64,000 bases of DNA from Trichostrongylus colubriformis (taxonomy: Eukaryota > Nematoda > Chromadorea > Rhabditida > Trichostrongylidae), in contig OZ022259.1 in NCBI GenBank assembly GCA_963978905.1, forward strand, positions 3,410,001 to 3,474,000, written 5' to 3'. This document shows positions 48,601 through 58,900 of this stretch, in pieces. Position 1 is the first letter of the stretch. Every line of letters starts with the position of its first letter. A program made the position numbers and the translations under genes. The notes beneath the pieces are model-generated. The model saw nothing but the letters and a program-made list of their open reading frames with translations, was not told where the DNA came from and ran no database searches.

Positions 48601-48611
48601 TCATCAGACAT
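33667..48611 (-). CDS. GPATCH1: G-patch domain-containing protein 1 (GPATCH1) orthologue
   Basis: A nuclear splicing-associated protein. G-patch proteins commonly activate DEAH-box helicases (family knowledge). I join 18 exons into 737 codons with all phases matching: 48611-48551, 48066-48003, 47220-47156, 47064-46979, 46740-46580, 46018-45930, 44785-44571, 42409-42263, 39942-39797, 39214-39082, 38978-38906, 38422-38316, 37559-37458, 36072-35993, 35863-35711, 35020-34698, 33928-33846, 33792-33667. Marks in order: [12 protein letters not shown] start, [25 protein letters not shown], the G-patch [19 protein letters not shown] (about residues 148-166), [44 protein letters not shown], an acidic stretch with EEEFGPAPP, and a lysine/serine-rich C-terminus. 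Human GPATCH1 is about 930 residues. Introns swollen by MITEs stretch the gene to 15 kb. Confidence 0.93.
34082..34263. mobile_element. Family M3 element in a GPATCH1 intron
   Basis: The left end TTAGGTCGCGTTTACACTTT and the right end GAATAGTATGAACGCAGTCT then TA. It carries the AAGACGCAGAGACACACAGC block. Confidence 0.75.
35089..35337. mobile_element. GC-rich M3-related foldback in a GPATCH1 intron
   Basis: CATAGACTTTGTGTAACCGA at the left; TTACGCGGAGTATGAACGCG at the right. Inner words GACGCCGGCGGCAATGGCGT and GACGCCGTCGACGCGATGCC are shared with 37183-37440. Confidence 0.65.
35550..35672. mobile_element. Family M4 element in a GPATCH1 intron
   Basis: Left GTAGGACAGGATTTCGCACC and right GCGAAATGTTGTCCTATCGA, then TACACACC. 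It has GC-rich arms around a short centre. Confidence 0.65.
36340..36999. mobile_element. Family M6 foldback carrying a tRNA-like block
   Basis: Left arm AAGGGAAGGTATTTTACTTC through CGATAGAGCTTCAAACGCTG; the right arm is the complement, ending AAATGCCTTCCCTTGT. The arms are about 165 bases. The centre contains GCCTCCGTGGCTCAGTGGTAG (36552-36572), a perfect A-box-like tRNA 5' half without a T arm. A second, more decayed copy lies at 58495-58965 and half a copy at 30885-31060. Confidence 0.7.
37183..37440. mobile_element. GC-rich M3-related foldback in a GPATCH1 intron
   Basis: ACCGCGTTCATACTTTGTAT at the left and GCAGAGTATGGACGCGGCCT at the right. The inner arms GAAAGCGCTTCGTTTGCGAA and the complement of TTTTGCAAACGGAGCGCG form a second, nested hairpin. 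Confidence 0.7.
38560..38700. mobile_element. Family M2 element in a GPATCH1 intron
   Basis: The left end TAGGCCGCCAGACGTCGCGA is followed by the usual GTCGCGGCTCCGCACGCGAA core. The right end is diverged. Confidence 0.55.
39466..39692. mobile_element. Family M5 element in a GPATCH1 intron
   Basis: The left end TGTGTGCAGATATGACGGAA and the right end CCGTGATATCTACACACA pair over about 25 bases. The interior carries GCCACTGGCACTCGCA, shared in reverse with the M5 copy at 7812-8053. Confidence 0.7.
40100..40234. mobile_element. Family M3 element in a GPATCH1 intron
   Basis: GAGACCGCGTTCATACCCAG at the left; CGCAGAGTATGAACGCGGTC then TAA at the right. Confidence 0.75.
40706..41732. mobile_element. 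Young giant foldback element (family P), TA target site
   Basis: A 1027-base palindrome with ends TTGGGTTGGGGAATAAGTCC on both sides, flanked by TA (40704-40705, 41733-41734). The arms of about 480 bases are nearly identical: the same 65-codon open frame appears without change in mirror positions 40935-41132 and 41302-41499. Each arm holds hairpins of the form CGATAGAGC...GCTCTACAA about every 170 bases. No transposase is present. It lies in GPATCH1 intron 8. Confidence 0.9.
41986..42160. mobile_element. Family M3 element in a GPATCH1 intron
   Basis: The left end TTAGGTAGCGCTCATATCTT and the right end CGCTTAGTATGAACGCGACC then TTA, with the family's GC-rich core. Confidence 0.7.
42890..44215. 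mobile_element. Large foldback with tRNA-like Pol III boxes
   Basis: The left end (AGGTCTTTCAGGTCATGACG) and the complement of the right end share CATGACGCGCTTT, GTATGGGGGTA-like words, ATATAACTGA and TTTTTGCTGCGCGGCCCTAC. A second inner pair is ATTCGTGTTCAGGGGGTC at 43505 against the complement near 43870. Near the left end lies a tRNA-like block with A and B boxes. Near the right end, on the minus strand, lies another B-box block (GGTTCGATCCC). No protein is recognised. It lies in GPATCH1 intron 7 (42410-44570). Confidence 0.7.
43228..43309 (+). other. tRNA-like block (possibly Arg-type) inside a foldback
   Basis: GATGGCTTACTGGATAAGGC matches a D-arm/A-box region and GGTTCGGATCCC a T-arm/B-box, at the spacing of a tRNA with a short variable region. 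The acceptor ends do not pair well, so I read it as a tRNA-derived pseudogene or SINE head rather than a working tRNA. Confidence 0.5.
44970..45113. mobile_element. Family M1 MITE with a duplicated flank
   Basis: The left arm is GAGCGCTTGATTGGGCGTGG and the right arm GCCACGCCCAATTAAGCGCT then GCGAAATGAACTGTA. The right end plus its flank (GAACTGTAAGCTGCATTCAT) is repeated directly at 44904-44966, left of the element. Confidence 0.7.
45378..45511. mobile_element. Family M2 element in a GPATCH1 intron
   Basis: The left end CTAACGTCCGACTTCGCGAA and the right end AGCAATGTCTGACGTCGGC, with a CG-rich centre. Confidence 0.65.
47413..47552. mobile_element. Family M2 element in a GPATCH1 intron
   Basis: The left end GACTGACGTCAGCGTTCGCG and the right end CAAGATGGCGGTCTGACGGC, then CTTA. 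Confidence 0.65.
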
Positions 48612-48615
48612 TCTG
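48612..48615 (-). promoter_or_regulatory. Likely trans-splice acceptor of GPATCH1
   Basis: On the minus strand CTCTTCAG is followed by A and then the ATG. The prdx-3 stop lies 247 bases upstream, the expected layout for a downstream operon gene. Confidence 0.7.
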
Positions 48616-48858
48616 AAGAGATCATGACAATTCCTTTGATAGGCTTCAACGCCACAAGAAGGTAACTCTGGACAAGCCCATTTCTTCAATGTCTTCAATG
48701 TATAAAACACACTACTAACAAATTTATTCTAATGTTCTAATTTTTAATGAAATAAGTTCGAGATGATGACAAACACATGCAAACACGTTACGACTTCGTC
48801 AAAAACAAGCAATCAAGGCTAGAAAATGGACTATTTTTTATACGTCAGCCTAAATCCA

Positions 48859-51012
48859 TCACTTGTTGACTTTATTGAAGTACTCCTTGCTATCCTTGAC
48901 CCCTGGCTTGATTGTTGGAGAGTCATCATGCCAGTCAGCTGGACACACCTAGAAGAAATGAATACGCCAAACTCTGAAATAGGTGCGTATCTCCTCGTGT
49001 GTGTACCCTTATGTCAGGATTTCGCACGACGACGAGCGGGATGCGACGCAGTGTGTGCGAGCTGGTGCGTTGTGGTTGGGTCTTAGAACGATCACGCGGT
49101 AAGGGTAGGGGCGGCAGCTGACTTGTAATCGCTTCGGGACCCAGCAACATAGCGCCCTTAGCTCGTCCGCATTGCTTCACTTGCGAAATGCCGCGCTGCG
49201 AATCCCTCACATAAGGATACACACCCATCCTCCTCAGTACTCCTCAGCCGTGCGTGTGCGCGCGAAGCTAGAAGCGCCGGGTGTGGTTGGGTCCTGAGGC
49301 GATTACACGGCAACCACATGTGACGCCCTTGGCGTTGCCGTGCAACCACTTCAGGATCCAACTACAAGCAGCGTCTCTAGCTTGCAAACACTGTGTCGCC
49401 CACGTTGGAAAATCTTGTCCTAATGATACACGCCCAAACTCCCACATTCGGATAAAGCTCGAAGTGAAAGAAATTGTGAATGATCACTCACTTCTCCGTG
49501 TTTCTCCACAAACTGGAATGCTTTAAGCACTCGTAACGCCTCGCTGACAGAGCGACCAACAGGTAAATCATTACAAGTAGTGTGACGAACATTGCCATTA
49601 GGATCGATCAAGAACAAACCACGGTATGACACACCGGTTTCCTAAAATCAATCTATAAGCGCTTCTAGAGATCGTTGGTAATCAACAGACATACCTCATC
49701 TAATACACCAAAGTTCCTAGCAATCTTCTTATTGAAATCGGCAAGAACTGGAATATTCATATCTCCGAGTCCTCCCTCTTTACGTGGGGTCTGAACCCAG
49801 GCCAGATGAGAGAAATGCGAATCACACGAGCAAGCCACAACCTGAATTGAAAATTAATAAATGGTGGCTGCGGAGTCTGGAGAAATGAAGCTATGTAAAT
49901 CATAGCTGAATCACAATGAAATCCCACTTCTTGCAAAATAAAAACTATTTTGGGAGAAAAGCTAACCTCGCAACCAAGATCACGGAATTCTTTGGCGCGG
50001 TCTCCGAAGGCGATTATTTCTGTTGGGCACACGAAGGTGAAATCGAGAGGATAGAAGAAAATGATCAGCCATTTTCCATTGTAATCATTTGATGAGATGG
50101 TCTAAAAAGTGGTGCCAGGAGATTGCAAATACGTACCGAAGAAACAGCTTTCCATAAGTTTAGACTGTAAAACAACGGTAAACAAGAAACCACACAAGGC
50201 TAAACCTTTAAGATGATACAATTTACGGGAATCAGCCGAGAGCCGGACGAAGGGCAGACCATAGGTAAAAAAACGGAAACGCTCCAGTAAAACATATGTA
50301 CTAGGCCGCACTCATACTCTCCGACATAATCGTCCGCGGTTTTTCGCTCTCCTGTTTCGATTTTGCATTTTATTTGATACTATATTTGCTATTTTCTCCT
50401 GCATCATGCGATTGGCCTACGTACGGCGGCGTCGCACAGTATAGAACCTGAAGCGCTGATCAACTTGGGATGAGGAATTTTTTTTTTCAAGATACAGAAC
50501 CAGCTGCTCCAGAATGCAGTTCAAAAGGCAGTCATGGAAACCGATTCCTTCCTCAGGTACACTGACGTCAGACTGCGATATTGCGGTGTCGCACTTCCGC
50601 GCGCGATTCTGCGACCTTAAGATTGTGCAATACCGCAAAGTAACAGAGTCGCAAAATCGCGAACTAGCGAAGGCTTCTCGCCGTTATCAAACATGGGAAT
50701 AATTTCGTCTTCCTTATTTGTCGAATACAAGGCTAATACTTTCTGGAGAACGTTGAAATCAAACGTGCTAAACTGGCGGGAATTTCGAAACAGGATACAC
50801 AATATGAACCTGATAATTTTAAGAGTTTCGAGAATAAAAAATTTGTTTACCTTGAAATCTCCATCGACTACTGCTGTTCCCTTAAATTCCGGTAGTTTAC
50901 ACATTGGACCAAGTGGTCGGACATGTTGGAGGATTGGTGTTACTGAAAGGCTACGCACAGACTGCACGGCTCTAGCTGGCCGTGAAACCACCCGAAGAGC
51001 GTTACGGAGCAT
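48859..51012 (-). CDS. prdx-3: Mitochondrial 2-Cys peroxiredoxin (PRDX-3)
   Basis: Reduces hydrogen peroxide in mitochondria using a cysteine pair recycled by thioredoxin. Five exons (51012-50851, 50101-49967, 49841-49695, 49641-49492, 48958 corrected to 48948-48859), all in phase 0, give 227 residues, the usual length for the family. The first 35 residues are rich in R and S with no acid ([19 protein letters not shown]), a mitochondrial targeting signal. The peroxidatic cysteine is in [10 protein letters not shown] (exon 2), the GGLG loop in exon 3, and the resolving cysteine in VCPADWHDD (exon 5). The C-terminal YF helix (KEYFNKVNK) makes it the overoxidation-sensitive type. A trans-splice acceptor (TTTTTCAG, then ACA and ATG) precedes the start. 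Introns 1 and 4 hold MITEs. The gene lies between rnp-4 and GPATCH1 as I recall for C. elegans R07E5.2. Confidence 0.97.
49001..49225. mobile_element. Family M4 element in prdx-3 intron 4
   Basis: The left end GTGTGTACCCTTATGTCAGG and the right end complementary to GGTGTGTATCCTTATGTGAG. Flanks ATCTCCTC and ATCCTCCTC may be an imperfect 9-base duplication. A second M4 copy lies right beside it at about 49260-49436. Confidence 0.65.
50571..50685. mobile_element. Family M2 element in prdx-3 intron 1
   Basis: ACTGACGTCAGACTGCGATA at the left, with TCGCAAAATCGCGAACTAGC on the right side. Confidence 0.6.
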
Positions 51013-51015
51013 TGT

Positions 51016-51022
51016 CTGAAAA
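51016..51022 (-). promoter_or_regulatory. Likely trans-splice acceptor of prdx-3
   Basis: TTTTTCAG on the minus strand lies three bases before the ATG, leaving no room for another 5' UTR exon. It fits addition of a spliced leader. Confidence 0.75.
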
Positions 51023-51583
51023 ACATCGCAACACAGATAACAACACCAAAATCGATCACTTTCATACATGATCATGAGCCTACTCCTACCACCACTTTTT
51101 CCGCCTCAAAATATTTTTACTCACAAAAATTTACAAACAACAAGCTGGGCAAACAATTTCATCGCTTGAATTTGTAACACTCGCTCGCTGTGATGCCAAG
51201 ATTGGAGCACAGCGCCAAATACTTGCTACTACTATTGTCCTAAACGAACGGAGGGGTGCATAATAAGGGCAGCTGAAAAAAGCAAGTGCATGGCAAGGCA
51301 AAGGTTAATTGATTGCAGGTGGTGCGCACCCCAAAGCTACAATGCCTACTTCATCCAGACTTTATGACATCACTTATAAGCCAGCCAGGGAACACCATGT
51401 ATGAGCTGGTGGTCCCTGAAATTATTGTACAATTCCCACTGACATTGTGCACTACTAAAAAGTAGAAACAATAGCATCACATGATAACAATCCTAATCAA
51501 GAAATAATTAATTCGGGCGTAAAACTTTAAAGGGAGTGCGCGCAATGTACGCAATCACACGCGAGGAAATCCGCGGCGCGTAA

Positions 51584-51657
51584 GGCTGAGGTTATACCGT
51601 GCGGACCGTCCGGACCGGTCGGACCGGCCGGACGGTCCGCACGGTATAACCTCAGCC
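51584..51657. repeat. GC-rich palindrome with perfect 30-bp arms
   Basis: Arms 51584-51613 and 51628-51657 are exact complements (GGCTGAGGTTATACCGTGCG...), with the 14-base centre ACCGGTCGGACCGG, itself nearly symmetric. Confidence 0.85.
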
Positions 51658-51669
51658 TAATTGATATAG

Positions 51670-51903
51670 ACTATTGCACGCACCGGAGGCCGGCCGTGAT
51701 TGCGTACCGGCTTGAAGACAGCTGGCTTTTTTCGGCAACACGCTTCCCGCCGCGAGGTCGGACACCAGACAGGCCAGAGTACGCGACGCCAAAGCTCCTT
51801 TCCTAAAAAGGCTCAGGCAAATCCGAGAGACCCAGACGGCGAAGGACGACATCGACGCAGGGTTCCGCAATCACGGTCGGCCTCCGGTGCGTGCAATAGT
51901 CTA
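51670..51903. mobile_element. Family M8 inverted-repeat element
   Basis: The arms AGACTATTGCACGCACCGGA (51670 on) and the complement at 51868-51903 pair over about 36 bases. The interior block AAAAGGCTCAGGCAAAT followed by CCCAGACGGCGAAGGAC is shared with the copy at 59675-60092. Confidence 0.75.
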
Positions 51904-52875
51904 CATCCGCGGAATTCGACATGAGGCTACACACCCCAAAAGCCGCAGTCTTACACTGCTAACAGTTTGCAGTGCAACTCGATTGTAGATTGAATACGCA
52001 TCTTCCTGACGACTGCGATTTTGTAAACGCCGCAACGCACGGAGTAAACGAGGCGTTAAATGTGAACTGTACTGAACGCAGGCAACCGAGTGAGGGTAAA
52101 ACGCTAAATTAAGAATACCAGACGACGGTGAACCGCATTACGCACCCCTCACCTGATAACATCTTAAGATCACTACTTAGGTGGGGAGATTATGATTCGC
52201 CCTCCCTCCAACTGAGCTTAGGCTAAAAGCTTATGCAAAAATATCACCGACGCCAAACACAATCTGATGCCCTCCGCCCCAACTACATTAGCACCTCCAC
52301 GCGACGAGAAGAAAGCGATCATAAGGCAGGCTCGTAGGACTAACTGTGAAGTTGAATATCAACGCATTAATGAAGTGGTGGTAACGATATCAAAGACGAG
52401 GATAGCCGTATATAGTTGGACCCTGAAGCGCCTACCCTCATGCACCCTCTTTTGGTTTGATCACTACGGGACCCAATTACATGCGGCGCCCTCAGCTCGT
52501 ACGCACCTCGTCGCAAGCCGCGTTGCAAAATCCTGCCCTTTGCCGCACCGAAACAATACCTCTCTCACGCATTCATCAATTAATTTTTCCAAGTACATCA
52601 GCTGTCTATACAACAGCGCATGAGTCAAACTCAACCACTTAATTAATTCACTCTTTATTTGCAACATAACGAGGTGAAAACAAACTAAAATCGTCGAGTG
52701 AAAACACGTGACGGGCATTAAGATCATCGTATATATCGAAAAGAAAAAAAATGGTGGTAATAATTAGACAAACAAAAACGAATTGTTGGAATCAAAGAAA
52801 CACTCATTTACACGCATAGTACTCGGACTTGTCAAATTAACAATATGTTAACCGAGTCGGATTGTGCTTCTTCAG

Positions 52876-55134
52876 CTATTTCTTCCCTCTGCTTGAAGGT
52901 GGCGGTTTCACAAAGCACCAAGTGACAGCGATTTTTTGGCCAAGCAACTCCTCACCATTCAGCCCTTCGATCGCGGCTGCTGCTTCCTGGAAGTGTCATA
53001 AAAACCAGTCAATCAATAGCCTAACCTCAATTCAAGTGGAACCAATTGCTGACCTTCTGCGTCTCGAACTCCACCAACGCATATCCTTTGAGAAAGCCTG
53101 TTCTTCGATCCAAATTCAGGTGCACGTTCTTGATTTCCCCATAATCTCCAAACTTATCCTGGACGTCTTCTTCCGTGGCTTCTTCGTGAATATTCGTCAC
53201 AAACACAATCCATCCCTAAAGTGGGTGATTAAAGAACTTCAATCAACAACCTATTTGAAATCGCTGCTTAGATAGGAACAGCGGATGATATGATTTCGAG
53301 ATTTGTGAGCACTGCATATACGTGATGGTTGTAGCGGACGAATTTAAGTTCACGTACTCAAGTCAAAGGCGAGTTGGGTCAATGCATAGGCTTTTTGAGA
53401 ATCTCTATCCCAAGATTGTGTTAGGATACGTGAAGTGTAGTAATAGGATTGCAACCATAGTTACACTTACAAGTTTACCAACCACTTCACACGAAAAAGG
53501 TAAAATATCCCAGCAATCAAGTCGATTAGATTTTTTTCTGCCAGTAAAATCAAGCATGGTTTCCGCAATTTTTTGATGGCCTTTCCCACCAGGTTCCACT
53601 ATCGGTTTTTACGTTTTATAGAATATATTTGAAATGAGGTGTGTCGCGGCACGAGGAGCCGCTTCAAAGGAACCATAGGGTGTGCCGGTGCCTGTGGGTG
53701 GGCAGTCGCCAAGACTACTTGTGTTGGCCATACGTGATAGTGTGGCAATGTTATCATAAAGAGCACGCCAAGGACTCCCGGGTTAGTTAGTTCATCTTCT
53801 TTACTCCACGGCGGCAGCCCCACAGGGCCTTGGGCCCTTAGAACTGTTTTGGACTGGTAGACTTGTGCCCTCACTGTCATCCTGGATTATCCACACTTGT
53901 GGAACGACCAAGGATATGTATTTTAAGATCGTCGGGTGGGTCCATGGTGAGACCCAGAGTGAATCCACTTATTTATTTACTCATCAATGTTAGTTGTTTG
54001 TTTCTATATAGTTCATAGTCATAAACACTTATTGGTATTGTGTTTGCTTCTCCACCAATGGCGCTACAGGATGCGACAAGGTGTAAGAATTCTCTCAACT
54101 AGTCCTCCCGCGAAGTAGAATAAAAGGAAGGGGTCTTGGGGTTTCATGATCTGGTTGTACAACATACGGCAATTTTATACGAAGAGTACACAACTGCAGA
54201 CCATTTCGAAAGCACAAGAAGTAGATTGGTAGCGCAGAAAGAGAAGGCACTCGCTGATGCCTAACTTTAAAAAAAGGTGCAAGAAGAGGAACAGGTCGCA
54301 AAGCAAACGCTCTACTCATTCTCGCATATTATTCCTTTTGAAACATTAGCGCATTTCAGCAGGGGACAGCGCAAAACTATTTTGTAGTCATATTCCGTTT
54401 CTCATGTGTTATTCTCTTGCCACGTTAACAAATCTGAAAATGCTCACCAAAAAACATCATCGATAAACGATATGCGGAGGCTAATTTTTGATTTGAGGGC
54501 AGGGACACTGGGGACCTATCGCTCGCTGATGGAACCGCGCAGCTTACGACAGTTTCGAGCGGCAGTCATGTAAAAACTATGGAAGTGTCAACAAACGACA
54601 CGCAACAGCCTTGCTGATTACTACGACTGACTTGTCACAACCCCGGAGCGCAGACCTTTACAGTTAAGCCCCGTCAATTCTCCTAGAGGGCCTTGATTCT
54701 AACTATCCCTACTCCATACCATTTCTATAGGGACAGTGTGCTTTGACACCTCACAAAAACCTCAAACTGCTTGCTTGAGCAATTCAAACAGACAATACTT
54801 TGAGGGTTCGAAATACTCAACAGTCAAGAAAGCCCGAAGTACACGAGAGTGCAACGTACTTCAATTGATCTTTGAGGACCAGTTGCCGAACCATCATTAT
54901 CGACCACATCATAAACAATGCGCTCAGCTCGCTGACGTGGTTGACCGACACCACGACCCTAAAAATTCCCTGAGATTATGAATTCCATCTCGAACTTCAA
55001 ACGCGTTGCCAATGTTCAAAAATGTCTGGAGCTATTAAGCACAGAACAATGGAACTAAAGCCAACCTTAGATGACTTAGCATTGGCCACGGTGGTCTCTT
55101 CATTCTCCATCTCGACGTCAAGTGCTTCCGACAT
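52876..55134 (-). CDS. rnp-4: RNA-binding protein 8A (Y14), exon junction complex
   Basis: Core partner of Mago in the exon junction complex, which is loaded on spliced mRNA and acts in export, decay and localisation. Four exons (55134-55066, 54958-54860, 53215-53054, 52986-52876), all in phase 0, give 146 residues, close to C. elegans RNP-4 and shorter than human RBM8A (174). Residues 57-135 form one RRM: RNP2 is [11 protein letters not shown]1 is KGYALVEF, and the helix [16 protein letters not shown] is followed by [11 protein letters not shown], all highly conserved. The C-terminus is a short basic tail (SSRGKK) lacking the longer RS-rich end of vertebrates. A trans-splice acceptor (TTTCAG, AACC, ATG) precedes the start. 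The neighbours are snfc-5 upstream and prdx-3 downstream. Confidence 0.97.
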
Positions 55135-55931
55135 GGTTCTGAAATTTTTTTATCTTATACAAATACAAAGGAAAGTACTATAAACGCATGGCGGGCCGCA
55201 TTCCTTCGCGGTGAAGAAAAGGGCAACAGCCATAAAACGAACGATCGGTACATCAATTCACGTTGCCTATTATATAAAGTACGAAAAGAAAATGATTTGT
55301 CGCAAAGACTAATATGCGAGTACTACACACAATCCAAACGCACTACAAAATCACAAGTAAAGGAAGCCAACCGTAGGAGACAATGTATGAGATACACTTC
55401 TACAATGGAATATGAAAAATATGAAATAATAGCCGTTGCAGACCTATGAGTCTGGTAAACCCACACCTCGTAATAATCGGATTAGTCGAGGTGAATTCCT
55501 GGGGTGGTAGACACTCGACTACCATTCCAGGATGCATCTTTGTAGCACCGACAGGGTAGGGTATACCACCACGGCGCTGAAATTCGCTCGAACGCAAGAT
55601 AGCCAAGGGCGCCTAGTTTAGAATGGCATGGCTAGTCCTGGTTCATGTAGGGAGTATAGGGCCAAGATGGCGCATTGAAGTAAAAAAGGTACAATTTGAA
55701 TAGTTACCCATTTACCTATAGGAAAAGTCGATAAATCTGATTATTACGAAGTGTGAGAGTCAGGTCTTAAATAGCATGCTTAAACTAGAGCACTTCAAAA
55801 AATATTAGTATCGCAATGATTGTCAAGAAGATTGCATCTGATGAAAGAATTGATGGTACAGTATCCACACCAGACGAAGTAGTGAAATTAAGAATTAAGA
55901 AGTTGAAAAGACTGAAATAATCAAAAAGCAA
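55135..55931. other. Intercistronic region between snfc-5 and rnp-4
   Basis: About 800 bases with no gene and no clear transposon. A GGGTGTATC-free, AT-rich stretch with one short GC block near 55500-55600. Confidence 0.5.
55139..55146 (-). promoter_or_regulatory. Likely trans-splice acceptor of rnp-4
   Basis: AAATTTCAG on the minus strand lies four bases before the ATG. Confidence 0.7.
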
Positions 55932-58900
55932 TTAAAAGTTGAATCCGCCGCCAACAAGACGTCTCATACGCCTTGTATTTCGATCTTGATCACGCATTTT
56001 CTTTTCAATTTCTGCATCTGTAAGCGTCTCTAGGAATGGACCCCAAGCCTCGGATTCGGAAGGATTTCTGAAACGCACATATCAATCCTCGTAAGCTTTT
56101 GCAAAAATGCTTCTTTAATAAAAAGTAATATACCTAAAAGTGCATTCAACTGTCGGTTGCGGACTTTCCGAAAACGCGTATGTCCTTTGATTCCATTGTA
56201 GCTGCCCACGAATAGAGTACGCAATTGCAGAAGTAAACTCGCCACCAAGTCCAAGTTCGGCACAAAGACTTCGAGCGAATTGTTCGGGACTATTGTTCGG
56301 GTCAGACATATCCCATCTGAAATGATATTGTAGCGATAACGATACTGCAAGAAAGCTGACGAAATTCAAACGTACTCAAATTGATCGACCAGGCTTTGGT
56401 TTCCAACGTTAATATTCAGTTTCATGATCGCTCTTTGATCAGTAACGTTTGGATCCAAAGGTGGCGCTTCAGCGGCTGCTTCTAGCTAGAATGAATAGGA
56501 TACGAAGTGCTATCGGAGCATCGCGATCCATATATCGCCTTCAAATGAAAGTGTTTTCACCACCCTTCTAAGAACAGACCATTGATACCTGTTGGTATAT
56601 TGCCGAGGCAATCGCTGGTTGAAATGTGCTCGTTGGCAAATCGAGGTCTTCACACATCATTTCGGCGATCTTCAAATGAAATAAAGTGACCACAAATTTT
56701 CAGAGCCTGACAACAAAAAAACTACCACAAAGTGAATGCTGCAAAAAGGTGAGACTCAACAAACCAAATCAGGTGTAATCAGCTTCTCGTTCTTGTTATA
56801 ACAAAATGTATCACGGAGTTTCACACCGTCCAGTTCCATATCCAAACGGATCGGAACTAACTCTTCTGGCTGCTCGCCATTCTCTGCCACTCTAAAAACG
56901 ACTGAAGTCATGGTACGGCCACAGTTCGTTGACGCACGCAAGTTTTCAATAGAGATTCGGCAGTCCATTGTGCTGCATAAATTAAATCTGCGACAGGATC
57001 GAGTAATTCGGTCAAACGTGTATAACATTAGGACAGAAAAGCCGACTCGCCACGTTGCAGCGTCTTATGCACCTTTTCCTCAAGCGTAGAACACGTTAGT
57101 CGCTTTGGATCATGACTTAGTAAGGCTGATTCCATATCCAATTGAATGGGATTCTTGGGGCTAGGCGTGAATTTAAATATACGAATAATATCGATCAAGA
57201 AAATGAGCGCATTTGCGTATCCGCAATTTCAGAGAATTGGCGGAGCGGCGCATCCGTGATTTCGGCTATTAAGCACAATGCAAATGAACTGACGTGGTGG
57301 TACGTGGCATCGCCAAAAATCAGAAATCGCGGATACGTGGATCTCATTCGTTAGGCATGAACGCAGCCTAAGGCGCCCCTAGCTTGCACGCAAAGTCGCA
57401 TGCCAGTCGTGACCAGTAAATTCTTTTCACCTGAGAGAGCATACCCTTTACGTCAAAAGGGCTGCATACGCCTGAAGCAACGGCATTAGAGCAGTAATCG
57501 AAAGATAGAATACGTAGAGCTGCTATCGCAATGAAGAAAGAGCACCTATGTGCTCGATGTCTGACGCTGCCTAAGATCTGAGAGGATGAGAAACAACTTC
57601 TGTCCGCCAACTCTTAGGCAGTAAACGCTTGACGTGTCAGTGATACTAAGGAGGTCAACATTCTAAATAATTCCCCTCCCCCTCTTTGCAACAGCATGCG
57701 CAAGCGATCAGAACGATATATAAACCGCGAAGCATCAAATACGAATTTTCACGCCTGTCATTCCGAGTGTGCAACAGGAGCCTAACAATGTAACCCATAA
57801 CACCCACGCAAGAAAGCAATAAGGCTGCGTTCAAACCAAATTGAATGAGAGTTTTGGCGCATCCGCGTGAAGTGAAATATACGTATCGATCGAGAAAACG
57901 AGCGCATTTGCGCAGCCGCGACTTGAGAGAATTGGTGCATTCGCGTGATGGATAAGATACATATCGATTGAAAAAAGTGCGAGTATCGGCGCATCCGCGA
58001 TTTGAGAGAATAGGCGGTCGGCGCATCCGCGATATGAGAGAATTGGCGTATTCGCGATTTTGGATATTTGCCATTGCAGATACCGACATTCGATAAGATA
58101 TGGAAAATCAAGGAATGGAAGGAGGAGAAAAAGAAATCAACCGCACGCGTTCAACCGACCGCGTTGCTAGAGTGACTGGCACGCCAAAAATCTTAAATCG
58201 CGGATGCGCCAATGCGCCAAAACTCTCATTCAATTTGGTATGAACGCAGCCTAATGGACATAAAATAATGGGATGCCTGACTCAAACTCCGATGTAAAAT
58301 TCCAGTGCGACAGAAATCATACAAACACATACCTCTTTGCTTGCTCCAAATCCTCAGCGCTATAGGCCAACTCACGTGGTTTTACCCTACCTCTCGCATG
58401 AGCTAACGGGCAAGAGCATGGTACAGATTCCAAATGATGAGATCCGCTGCTCACCTAAAAAAATTAAGAAGTAATCAGCGAATAACCATGAAGAGGACTT
58501 GATGTCTCATGAAACTTTAAAATGAGACCTGGGTGGATCGATATCGTCCCAAATACTGAACACGGGTATGGGAATCGAGTCAAAAAATGCCGTTCCAAAG
58601 CGACTTAGGAAGTTCGCTTGCGATGACTCATAGTCCGTGTAACTTGCTTGGCAAGACTTCCCAATGCTCTAATCAAGCGAGCAAACCCACCTTTCAACAA
58701 CCCCAGTGCAATAACGCTTCCACTGAACCACGACGACCGTTACTACACACATAGTTAGCCTCACTGATTAGTTAGCCTCACTGATGCGTCACCTCAAGCA
58801 AAGTACCCCGCCGACGAGTTCCTCAAGGTCTGACCTTTCCAATTGCTTTAGAGCAGCATTTTGCAAACTTGGTTTTCATAATTGCAATCAGCGTTCAAGG

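Larger units (their letters stand above)
51023..52875. other. Intercistronic region between rnp-4 and prdx-3
   Basis: 1.86 kb without a gene. It holds two GC-rich palindromes (51584-51657 and 51670-51903) and an M4-like copy at about 52400-52545. Confidence 0.6.
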
